Below, piece after piece: positions 24,414 through 34,485 of a DNA stretch of 64,000 bases. Under the pieces are notes generated by a model that saw only the letters and a list, made by a program, of their open reading frames with translations, searched no databases and had not been told where the DNA came from. Numbering within the stretch: the stretch's first letter is position 1; every line of letters begins with the position of its first letter. The position numbers and the translations under genes are program-made. Source of the stretch: Artemisia argyi (taxonomy: Eukaryota > Streptophyta > Magnoliopsida > Asterales > Asteraceae); the NCBI GenBank assembly GCA_030686995.1, contig CM060696.1:112712949-112776948 (forward strand), written 5' to 3'.

Positions 24414-25972
24414 CTTTCCAGTCTGCTCCTCTTTTGCCTGATATACCTATTGATCATCATCACCTTACTGCATCTACTGCTACGGTTCTTGACATGATTA
24501 AGAGTTTCCCGCGTGGTACTTCTTGTGGACGAGATGGTTTGCGCGCTCAACACCTTTTGGATTGTTTAAATGGTGCGGCTGTGGCTATTTCTGATGAATT
24601 GATCGCATCTATCACCCAAGTGGTGAACCTTTTCCTTGCTGTTAAATGCCCGAGGGAGTTGGGTGAGTACATTGCTAGTGCTCCTCTCACACCCTTAGTC
24701 AAACCAGGTGGGGGTATCTGTCCTATTGCTGTTGGGACTGTTTGGAGGCGGTTAGTTTCCAAGGTTTGTGCGTCCATGATTGGCCATTCTTCAGACGGTT
24801 ATTTAGATGATTTACAATTTGGTGTTGGGGTATCGGGAGGAGGGGAAGCTATTCTTCATGCAGTGAATCGTTTAGTTGAGGATCGTGGGGGTGATGTTGG
24901 TCTTTCTATGTTGTTGGTTGATTTTAAAAACGCTTTCAACATGGTGGATCGGGCTGTTATGTTGCGTGAGGTTCGACTTCATTTTCCGGCTATTTCACAA
25001 TGGGTGGAATTCTGTTACTCTAGCCCCGCCAGATTATATTATGGTGAGCATACTCTTTGGTCTCATCAAGGTGTGCAACAAGGTGATCTGCTTGGGCCTC
25101 TTCTTTTTGCCTTAGTGTTACATCCTCTATCATGTAAGATTAGAGACTCTTTTAACCTTTCTTTTCAAGCATGGTATCTGGATGATGGTACTGTTATTGG
25201 AGATACTTTGGTTGTGGGTAAGGTTTTAGAGTTGATTATGATGGATGGACCTAGTCGTGGCTTACACCTCAACGTTGATAAAACTGAGATCTTTTGGCCG
25301 AAGGAAGACCCTAGAAGCAGATATGCGGGTGTGTTCCCTCCCAATATTTCTCGCCCCTTACATGGTGTTAAATTATTGGGTGGGCCTGTTAGTGTTGATT
25401 TTGAGTTTGGTAATAGGCTGGTTTTGAAAAGGGTGGCTAAAACCATTGATCTTATGGATGCTGTTGCTAAACTTAACGACCCTCAATGTGAGTTGTTGCT
25501 ACTCCGTGCATGTGCAGGTATTTCTAAGTTGTATTTTTCTATGCGCACATGTTCCCCCAGGGTCTTTGAGTGTGCTCAGGTTTCTTTTGATGCGACACTT
25601 CGTTCTTCTTTGGAACGTATTATCACTGCTTCTGGGCCTGGTTTTGGTGATTGGCAATGGAGACTTGCCACCCTTCCCTTTGCCTTTGGGGGGCTTGGTG
25701 TTTATTCTGCAGGAGATGTTTTGAAATATGCTTTTCTTGCGTCTAGACTTCAATCTGCTAGCTTACAGACTAAGCTTCTCCATAGTTCTGGTATTGTAAT
25801 TGCTGGTCCCTCATTTGATGATGCTTTATGTACTTTTAATATGGATATGGATATTGACCTTTTGAGTAACCTAAGCGAGGTCGCTGCCCCCAAACTCATG
25901 AAGAAATTGGCAGATATATATTTCGATCGGGTTACCCAAACTGTTGAATCTACATTCCATCTTTCTACTTGA
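24414..25972 (+). pseudogene. Reverse transcriptase domain of the non-LTR element, ends at an in-frame TGA
   Basis: The open frame (first Met at 24434) contains the reverse transcriptase core in order. SCGRDGLRAQHL is followed by ICPIAVGTVWRRLV (a 'fingers' motif like RPIAVGxVLRRLV). LLVDFKNAFN carries the first catalytic Asp at about residue 163, GVQQGDLLGPLLFAL follows, and the YLDDG catalytic box is at about residues 249-253. A thumb-like region (VKLLGGPV) follows. The frame stops at TGA 25970-25972. The other copy has CGA at this place, so one CpG-type C-to-T change cut the protein. Downstream the same polypeptide continues to 26701. In this class the enzyme copies its RNA at a nicked chromosomal site. 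Confidence 0.85.
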
Positions 25973-26701
25973 CAGATTGCGTTATGGAGCTCTCTAAAGG
26001 AGGATCATACTTCAGATTGGCTCAAGGTGGCTCCTATATCTGTATTGGGTCAAACTATGAATGCCCGGACATACCGTTGTGTGTTGTGTTATCGGCTGGG
26101 TGTTCCTCTTTTCACTGTTCAGGTACCGTGTTCAACTTGTTCTCGTGTTTTTACTGGAGATATTTATGGGGATCATGCGGTTTCTTGTGCGGGTATTGTT
26201 GGCATTAAACATCGGCATAATATTGTGTGTGATGTTCTTGTTGATATATGCTCTCGGTCCGGAATTTCAGCTCGTAAGGAGGTGGATATTGGGCTTTATG
26301 GTGATAGGGATAGATCTTTGCGCCCAGCTGATATATTACTTTACTCTTGGGATGGTGGGCTTGATGTTTGTGTTGATCTTACGGGGTCGTCACCTTTGAC
26401 ACAATCTGGTATGATTGATTTTATCACAGGTCGTGCGGTTATTGAAGCTGCACAACGTAAACGTGTCAAGTATGAGGCCAAATGTGTGGATATCGGATAT
26501 GGGTTCCTCCCTTTCTCTTTCTCCTCTTTTGGAGAACTTGAGAAAGATGCAGTAACTCTTCTAAAGCGTATTCGACGTTTCTCTTCGACTCAAGACATTG
26601 GAGCACGGGCTGCCGTTCATATTTTTAATAGGATTGGTTTCGCTATTGCTAGAGGTGTGGGGGCCCAATTGGTTTCCCGGCTCCCCACCAATTTCTTGTA
26701 A
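25973..26701 (+). pseudogene. CCHC plus restriction-like endonuclease domain of the non-LTR element, copy 1
   Basis: This is the continuation of the polyprotein past the TGA. A zinc-knuckle-like Cys-x2-Cys-x11-His-x3-Cys (CSTC...HAVSC) is followed by RPADILL. Fourteen residues after that Asp comes the Asp of DVCVDLT, and then a Lys-rich KRVKYEAK helix. The pattern PxD-x14-D...K..KY matches the endonuclease of R2-like non-LTR elements, which nicks target DNA to prime reverse transcription. The protein ends at the stop after SRLPTNFL (26699-26701). It is almost the same as copy 2 at 39762-40737. Confidence 0.75.
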
Positions 26702-26732
26702 TATCATATTTATTGTTAATAAAAGTGATGGT

Positions 26733-26750
26733 TTAAAAAAAAAAAAAAAA

Positions 26751-26846
<96 letters not shown>

Positions 26847-26847
26847 T
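26733..26847 (+). repeat. Poly(A) then (AAT)n tail of the non-LTR element
   Basis: About 18 A's followed by roughly 32 AAT units. The same arrangement ends copy 2, so it belongs to the element rather than to the site. Confidence 0.9.
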
Positions 26848-27943
26848 TGAAACAAAGCGTTATATTTATGTGATTTTGTGAACTTTGCCATATTGAATTT
26901 ATGTAAAAGGGTATATTCATGCGGATATCATGAGAAGGCGATTAAATCTTAAACAATTAACTAAAAAGGGAATATTAAATATGGAACCTACCCGTCTATC
27001 TGTAAAAAATGACGGACAGTCTCATTATCAGACAATCACTTATTCACAAACTGCGTGTGGGGCTAATAGTTTTCATTTCCCATCTCATGAAAAACCCTTT
27101 TCGCTCCGCTTAGCATTATCCCTCTCTAGGTGTATTTTAGTGATAGGTTTTACAGAAATTGGACGCTCTTATTTGGTCAAATACCTAACAAAAACTCCTA
27201 TCTTCCTTTCATTACGGTATTTCTGATTTTAAGAGTAAAAGTTAACATAATTTACAAAGGATATGATGAGTGGCATCAATAATATTATTAGTTGGAGGAT
27301 ATTTAAGTAATTAATATTCTAATAATGCCATTGAAATTTTCAAAATTTTGAGAGGTTTATGTTTTATAAGTAGTATAATTATAGATAAAATATTTAACCT
27401 TTTTATGTTAATGTTCAGTTTTAATTAGTTAAATTACTAATATACCTTCTAAAATCTTAATGAAAAAAATATAAAAGTAAACTAATACAAATTCGAAAGT
27501 AATGATTTTTTCTTGTTAGGCATTCAAGTGTTGAACAATTAGTATATGTTAAGATTATACTTGTCTATATATAAGTAAGATAAGATATATAATGCAATTA
27601 TGGAACAAGAATGTCTAAAATGTTGAAATGAGACCTTCTCATATTTATATCAAAATAATAGGTCGTGTTATTCAATTACAAAAAACTATAAATATAAAAT
27701 GGATCCACTTTTAATAAAAATTCACAACCTACATATTTGTTCTCACCTCCAAAATTACACAATGTGGCCTAACATGTTGTCTTTAACATGAGACGATCTT
27801 ACTTCTTTTAGTTATACAGTATCAATATGACCTATGTGAAACCAAAGAAAAAGATTTAGAAAAGTTACATTGAATAAGGACAAAAGCCATCACCAATTTG
27901 GTTTAATGGTTGGGCCTTTTAGTTTTCTTCCAAGTTTTAGGTT
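26848..27943. other. AT-rich spacer around the plastid fragment
   Basis: Apart from the ycf2 fragment at about 27072-27229 no feature was recognised. Confidence 0.4.
27072..27229 (+). pseudogene. ycf2: Plastid ycf2 fragment in nuclear DNA (NUPT)
   Basis: The translation [17 protein letters not shown]...CILVIGF...GRSYLVKYL...PIFLSLRYF follows the P-loop region of chloroplast Ycf2 (known motif [36 protein letters not shown]). The Walker-type glycines are partly lost, and the fragment stops within about 160 bp. It is therefore a decayed nuclear copy of plastid DNA with no function. Edges are approximate; similarity upstream of 27072 was not recognised. Confidence 0.8.
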
Positions 27944-28335
27944 CAAAATTACTAGGTATACATCTTGGACGTGACCCGAGAAATGATCGAAAACGGTCAC
28001 GAGGATAATCTGATTAAGTCATGTAAATCTAAGTTAAGAAGTCCTTATTAAATAGGGTGAACATGTAAAAACTCACATTTGTTTTCTTTGAATAAGGAAA
28101 AAAAACGTATAAAAGATAAAGAAAATATTCTTTGAACATGTAAAATTACTACGTATACATCTTGGAGGCGACTTGAGAAATGATCGAAAACAGTCAGGCA
28201 GATAATTCGATTAAGTCGTGTAAATCTAAGTCAAGAAGTCCTTATTAAATAGAGTGAAGTGAACTTGTAAAAACTCACTTTTTTTTTTCATTGAATAAGG
28301 AAAAAACAATATAAAAGATAATAAAATATTTTTAG
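27944..28335 (+). repeat. Tandem duplication, two units of about 195 bp
   Basis: Unit 1 (about 27944-28138) and unit 2 (about 28142-28335) share AAATTACTA(G/C)GTATACATCTTGG, GAGAAATGATCGAAAAC, AGTCCTTATTAAATAG and TTGAATAAGGAAAAAA, with scattered substitutions and small indels. A third TTGAATAAGGA near 27870 suggests a partial extra unit. No coding frame. Confidence 0.8.
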
Positions 28336-29051
28336 TAGTCCACGATTAAAGAATTTGATTTAACAAATCAAGTTGCAGTCATTCGAATCTGAATAATGAA
28401 CACCAAACAACGAGGTCTTCTCGTAGCCTGCGATTATTCAGTACATCCTATATGTCATTGTGTGTCTATTTTCGATTCTCTGAAACGACGTGTCTTTTTG
28501 GGGGTTTATACAACTGCAATCTAGTACATGTTTGAAAACATTTCTCTTTGATTCCATTTGTTTCCCATTTTTGTATCAATGCCATGGCTATGGCTTTTAA
28601 TTTTTCACAAAGTTCCAATTCATTTCTTCTCTTTTTCTCTTGGAAACTGTGACCTAATTATGATGTAACACTAAACATATACGTAGTTTACTCGCGTATT
28701 TGGGTTGTAACGTAATTTCTTGATCTCATAGTAATATTTCTCAACTATTAGTGGGACCTAAATATATACGAGTATACGAGTTTTGCAATGTAACCAAATA
28801 AACTTTCAACTACGTTCACCGGAAGTAGTCGATAAAAAATATATACCAGGTCATGTACAGGGCTAGCTACGTTCATGGACTTCTTGTTGATAAGTTTATG
28901 GGTAATATTTGGCACGTAGAGCTCTTGAATGTGGGGTGAGAGTGGTGTTGAATGAGTTATTTGCGGTGATGTCTGTTGGATGATTCATGAAGATCCTGAA
29001 TCATCAAGACACTGCTACTTTTTAGTGGAAGCAACACCACTATTACATTTG
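28336..29051. other. Intergenic, nothing recognised
   Basis: AT-rich; GATCCTGAATCATC near 28992 recurs near 29197, linking this stretch to the inverted-repeat block that follows. Confidence 0.35.
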
Positions 29052-29319
29052 CTTTTAGTAATCGACTTGTAAGCTAGTGTAAATATTTAAATGTATAAGA
29101 AGAGATGGCAAGATGATGTATTCAAAGCAAATGTAAATATATGTACACTTGAGAGTCGATTTGTAATACCCCAAATTCTTATAAAAAGGATACGAAGATC
29201 CTGAATCATCCGAACACTTCTTATGCATTTAAATATTTACACTTAAGAGTCGATTACTAAAAGAAATTGTAAACATTTACACTTTTAGTAATCGACATTT
29301 AAGTGTAAATATCATAAAG
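29052..29319. repeat. Three-arm inverted/direct repeat block
   Basis: An arm of about 45 bp beginning CTTTTAGTAATCGACTTGTA occurs at 29052-29099. It is inverted at 29220-29263 (ending GTCGATTACTAAAAG) and occurs again directly at 29282-29318. The first two arms could form a long hairpin with a loop of about 120 bp. It may be a decayed foldback element; no target duplication was found. Confidence 0.7.
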
Positions 29320-30159
29320 AAGAAAAGACAAGTTTATGTACTAATTAAAAGCAAACGTAAATATTCACTATATGGACGTGGATGAGTTGTTAGAAACTCA
29401 CGTACACATTAAGCGTGAACATATCTATAATTCATACTGCAAGAGATGCGTGAACCACGTGTACATCACATCCTGAGAGTTTTTGTTTCTGATACCATTT
29501 GTAACACCCCAAAAGCCGGAGGCAATAGACTTTCAAAATACATGCATCCAGGTTCAACTAAATGCGGGCGATGATGGAAGATATTAGCAGCTCATCACCT
29601 TGGACATATAAAAGGCTCAAAAATACCATAATCTAGTGATGTAGGAGTTGTTACACTTTGTGATTCTAATGACGTAGGTGTGATTGATAAATATCTCAAA
29701 CAAATCTTGCTGGCAACTTGGGCAACCTGAACCACAGTAAAAGGTTGGTTACTTTTGTGCAACTGTAGTAACCATGCACTTTGTTTCATGATTGGAATTA
29801 GTCACCACAAATAGCCATTACCTTTTGTTACTAATTCAAGAGATATGTGCATGTATGAGTATTTATCGAAATTTTGTTGGTATGATATGCTTATTTTTTA
29901 AGAACATGATGAAATCATGTTGGGTTAATTGATTATGAAGAAGTTAAAAGCAACTTCGTACATGTGTTCACATAAGGGAACCAATTAAGATTTTTTGCAA
30001 TCGAACGATTTACTAATGAGAAAAACACACTGTACGTAATGGTGGTTTGTTTCCCATGCCTCTTTTAACATCTTACCTCTTTCACATCTTAGCATCAGTT
30101 TATTCATTTTAATATCATGTGCGGATTATATAACTTGTGTATTCTTTTTAGAAAGTCAA
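29320..30159. other. Intergenic, nothing recognised
   Basis: A TTTGTAACACCCC phrase near 29497 resembles LTR starts in plant elements, but no partner was found. Confidence 0.35.
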
Positions 30160-30164
30160 AGTAC

Positions 30165-30810
30165 TGTTGGTGCAAAAAGTGTGAATGCGTTAGAGTTGGG
30201 CTTAGTTCGGAGCCGGCCGCCCTTGGTGGATCGTCCGCTGCATAGTTTATGCATTATTCCAAGTAATGAGTTGTATTCCCTGCACAAGTAGAAGTACACC
30301 GTTAGCCTTATCGTGGGGACAGACCCCACGATTAAACTCCGGCGTGAGAATAAGTACTCATGTAATCAGAGAAATATGTGTGTATTGGGATGAGTAAGAA
30401 AGTCATACCTCGCGTATATGTACTGAGGCTACCTTTTATAGGTGGTCGAAATGCTAGGGTTTTCTAGTATTTCGCATATTGCAGTAGTGGCCGGAATGGG
30501 ACCCTTGTCGGGCAAAGGTCCGCAACTTAATCAATCCTGCGGACAGGGGATCACTTATCCGGACCGTAAGACAATCCGTGAGCTTACTTCAGGATTGTCG
30601 CTCTATGTGATCCGTTGTGTTTTTACGAGCCTGGGCCGTGCCCTGCCCATGGCTTGGGCTTTGACGCTGCCGAGTTCATTTATTGGGCCGGTGCCCAGCT
30701 TATTTGTTTGTTGGGCTGGAGCCCGGTGTTCTAGTTGTATTGGGCCGAGCCTCAATGTGTATAATACTGTCTAGGCCCAGTAAGCCTGCTATCCGTATTA
30801 CACGTCATCA
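30165..30810 (-). repeat. Tat element 3' LTR
   Basis: It matches 38231-38881 along its whole length with substitutions and a few indels. On the minus strand it begins TGATGACG and ends CACCAACA. It includes a patch near 30620-30770 with repeated GGGCCGGNGCCC motifs. Confidence 0.85.
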
Positions 30811-30825
30811 AGTCCCCCCAGTTTA
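30811..30825 (-). other. Polypurine tract of the Tat element
   Basis: On the minus strand it reads AAACTGGGGGGACT directly before the TGATGACG start of the 3' LTR, the expected plus-strand priming site. Confidence 0.7.
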
Positions 30826-31249
30826 GCGTGTTCATTGCTTGCGTGCCTCGTTAGCGTGCGGTGAATGTTGCTAGACTCAAATTCTGGACACTCCACTCTG
30901 GGCGTGAGGCCTCTCCGTGACGGATCGTTCGTGGTTAGCAGACGAGATCGTGGGGGGAGACGTGGACCGTTTCGGTCGTTTTACCTTCTGACTTGATTTG
31001 ATCGTATAGGTCATTCTTAGCTGTCATCCTTATCTTTTTACCGATGATCTCGGTCGTTTGTTGGAGCGTTCATTGACACGTGTCATTTGATTAACTCGAC
31101 CCCGATCAAATGTACCGCGGGTATAGGTAGTGTTTTTCACCATTTATAATTTTCTTTTTATTTTACTCTACGACCTTCGTAAATTTTGTAGCTTTTTCCG
31201 CTTCTTCTCCGGCTTCAACTATTTTTCTCTCTTTGGAAATTTTATCATC

Positions 31250-34200
31250 ATGATTGAATTCTGGAATGCTAAGTGCAAGCTTTCCCAAGATGCTTTTGAC
31301 AAAGTCTGCCGGGAGTGTCATTTTCCGCCCGAGGTTCGGCCGGTTCTACCAGACAGGGATGCTCTTATTCATTTCCCTCTGGAAGGGAAGGTATGTGTTT
31401 ACACTCGTTTGTTCGATCACGCCCAATATTGTCTGCCCCTGACCAAGTTTTTCCTCAGCATTCTTACACATTATAGGATTAACATTTCAAAACTTCATCC
31501 CCTTAGGGCAAGTAGGGTGTCTCCTTTTGAGATCCTTTGTCGCGTTTGTGGGGTTGATCCATCAGTTGCCTCATTCCGATACTTTTAAACAAAGACAAAA
31601 AAGCATGGTTGGTTGTCTTTTGGCAAGCGTTCTGACGACACATGCTACACGGAGGTATCTGATTCCCTGAAGAATTGGCAAGACCGACCCTTTTGGGTGG
31701 ATAGCTTCGCTTGTCTTATTGTTTTTCCGAATCATGTTGGGCAGGTTGTGTCTAAAGATAGGCCGCCGGAGACTGATGAGTACAATGCTGCCGATATTGC
31801 TTTCTTGGTTGCTAATAAACTCCGTTTTTAAAGTTTCCGGAGGTGTTCCTCTGCTGGGCTGGTCTGAGCCGTTACTATTCTCTGAATGAAGATTCTTATC
31901 CGGTCTACCGCTTTGAGGGTAGAGGTAGATATACCCTTTTTGTTTCTCTGTTTCTTTCTTTCTTGTAGTACTTTTTATATTCATTCATTCCTTTGTTTCT
32001 TTTCTTCGTTTATATGTTCAGAGTTGGACTCGATGGTTTTGGTTAATTTAGAGGAGCCTTCTAAGGTTGAAGTTCATGGGAGGCCTATCCATAACGGAGG
32101 GCCCCTGATTTTGGATGTTGCTGTTAGTAGATTAGTTCCTCTTTATCCAATTAACCCCGCCCTTCCTAGTGACAAGATGTCTAGGGAGGTTGATGCGCTG
32201 TTTGGTAGTGATAATGAGAGTGAGGTTAGACCAATTTCTTCGACTTTGGATGCAGGTGATGCAAAGCCCAGTAGTACTGATGTTGGCGCTGATGTACATG
32301 TTGTGGTTATCGATCCAACGGGTAATTCAAAAATTTCTAGGGGAAAGAGGACAATGTCTGACACTCCTTTGGAAACTGGCCAATCGTCTCGTCTTGCGGT
32401 CGTGTTAAGATACCGAGAAGTGGTGATGCGGTTGTTCCTACGCCGACTGTTTTGGGTAAGTCCGCATCCGACCTTCAGGATTTGTTGGATAGAAGTATGT
32501 TAAAATATGAATACGGAGTTAACCCCTTGCCTTCTGTTCCTTTTGTTTCTTCTTCCATGTCAGCGACACCGGAGCGTGACGTTGATGCCCCAGAAGAGGA
32601 CAGTAATGGATCTCGGATGCCTTTCATTGGTCCGGTTGAGAGGTTTGTTATTTCCTCAGGTTCCTCATCTTCTTCCAGTGACTATGATACTGAGGTTAGT
32701 TCTTTTGTTAGATCCCCGGTCTTGGCACCTTCTACAAGTACTTTGGCTGTTCCGCCTGTTGACCTTGTGTCCCCTACTGCTCAAAGGAAGAAAAAGAAAG
32801 CTTCTGCCAACCCCTTTAGGCAGATTCGCATTGAGGCGAATACGGATCCTCGTCATGAATCAGAGAATTATGTTCCTGACTGGGATGTGACTTCCGGATC
32901 CTTTTTGGATGACGCGTCTGAGTATCGTGAGTTAGTTGATTGTTGTACTCCTCTTGGGGCCTTTGCGAAAGTTCGCAATATACATATTGATCAATTTTTC
33001 TTAGAGGTTAATGTAAACACTGCCCGCCAGATTTCTTTTTGTGGGGAGTTGCGATACCGGGCGGAGCGTTCTCTTCTTGAAGAACGCAGGTTATCCATCA
33101 TCAATGCTCAACAGGACGCATTGTTGTGGTCAAAGGATAAGGAGATTAAGAGGTTGAAGTCAGAGGCTTCATCATCAAGTAATGTGGTCGTGGAAGTGGA
33201 GCATCTTTGTTCTTTGTTGAAATCTGCCGAGAGTGCTCATGCGACTGAGGTGTTGTCTTTGAAGGAGCATTTTTCTAAGCTTGAAGCGGAACTCCGCACC
33301 TCTCTGTGCGAGCGGTCCTCTGATCTCAAAGAAGAGCGTGCTTCTGCAAGTGCGAAGTTGTCGACACTTCATTCATCTCTTGGCAAAAAAGACTTGGAGA
33401 TTTCCAGTCTTACTACTTCTGTTGCGGATTCCAATCGCTTGAACGGAAGCATTCGCCATCATGTATTTATACATTTTTTTTTTATCATTGTTGCTTATTC
33501 TTCTTGTTTCCAATCCTTTTTTATTTTCCTGATATGTATTTCCTCCTTACTCATTTGCCTCTAGGTGCAATTACCGGAGGCTGTAGTGAAGGTCTTGAAA
33601 GCGGAGTTTATGGAAGCCTAGGATGTTCAAGTGAATAATGTTACTGACAGGGTGGCTGCTTTAGAGTCCCGTCTTACCGAGGCGGCTGCCATCTTTAATG
33701 GAGAACTTCATCCTAGTTTCCTTATCGTCGTAGCTGGGCACCGGTGGTTATTATCACATGGTCTGAGATTATTTTTGACTAAATATCTCAGGTCCACCGA
33801 ATATCGCGAGTCTCTGAGGACGTTGTTGTCTTGCTCCTACGTGTACGGAGCACAAGAAGGCTTTGCCGCTGGTATTGAGCATGGAAAGGCCAACAGAGAT
33901 CTTTCAGATATTGACGCTCACAGGCCTTCTGCTAAGGCTGATTGTGACTCCGGCCTTGTTGCATTCCGGGTTTTACAGTTCCTTTTGTTGGATAGTTTGA
34001 TATCTCAGAAGGATTCATCTATTGAAAGAATTATGTCGTTGCTTCGTCTTGATGACCAGCTTGCGGAGGAATTTGGTCTGGCCGGATTGCATCCGGATGC
34101 TGGGCAACTCACCGTTCCTTCTCGCGGGGTAATAGGTGGCCCATCGGCTAGTGAGATGGCCCTATCTTCTGCCTTGAATGTTGCTCGTGAAAGGGCCGAA

Positions 34201-34485
34201 AGAGTTAAGGGTTTCGCGACTGCCGGACAGTCTATTTTTGGTAATTTCTCTACCTCCTTAACAAATCCCTCCTCTGCTGAGCTTTTTTCTGACTTGGATG
34301 CTTTTCCTTGGGATGAGTCGGCTACTTATGAAGCGGACTCGAGCATTCCATCCTCTGCCTCTACCGAAGTGCCTTTGTCGGTAGGTGATTATAATGTTAC
34401 AAGTAGCGGTGGTCTTTCCACTTTTGTTAAGAGTCCTGTATGGAAAGACAATCTATCCAGGCTGGAGCGTGATACTGTAGGATAG
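31250..34485 (+). pseudogene. Antisense accessory ORF: 'putative transposase, gypsy type' (PF04195-like)
   Basis: It starts at ATG 31250 and reads MIEFWNAKCKLSQDAFDKVC. The conserved N-terminal domain follows (YTRLFDHAQYCLPLTKFFL, RVSPFEILCRVCGV, SDSLKNWQDRPFWVDSFAC, LSRYYSLNEDSYPVYRF). A Ser-rich acidic linker, a coiled coil (about 33050-33440) and a C-terminal helical domain (GHRWLLSHGLRLFLTKYL, GIEHGKANRDLSDI) complete the family layout. An in-frame TAA at 31586, a frameshift near 31828 and others downstream break it. Probable introns are at about 31920-32020 and 33460-33565. The family is widespread in plant LTR elements; despite its name its function is unknown. It is antisense to gag. 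Confidence 0.8.

Larger units (their letters stand above)
17455..26847 (+). mobile_element. Non-LTR retrotransposon with reverse transcriptase and restriction-like endonuclease, copy 1
   Basis: One long coding frame on the plus strand is interrupted at 18127/24414 by the LARD at 18128-24408. It has no LTRs of its own. It ends a few dozen bases after the stop with TTGTTAATAAAAGTGATGG, a run of A and then an (AAT)n tail. The protein order is an unrecognised N-terminal region, the reverse transcriptase, a CCHC motif and a PD-(D/E)XK-like C-terminal domain. No apurinic endonuclease domain is seen upstream. This is the architecture of R2/R4/NeSL-type (restriction-like-endonuclease) non-LTR elements rather than the L1 and RTE types common in plants. 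The 5' boundary is uncertain and the copy may be 5'-truncated. Confidence 0.7.

Noticed and set aside
26561..26920. Open frames of poly-Leu/poly-Asn across 26598-26920
   Set aside because: They are translations of the (AAT)n microsatellite.
30442..30774. 110-codon open frame, repeated in part at 38555-38833
   Set aside because: It lies wholly within the Tat LTRs and is shared only because the LTRs are copies; no protein family resemblance.
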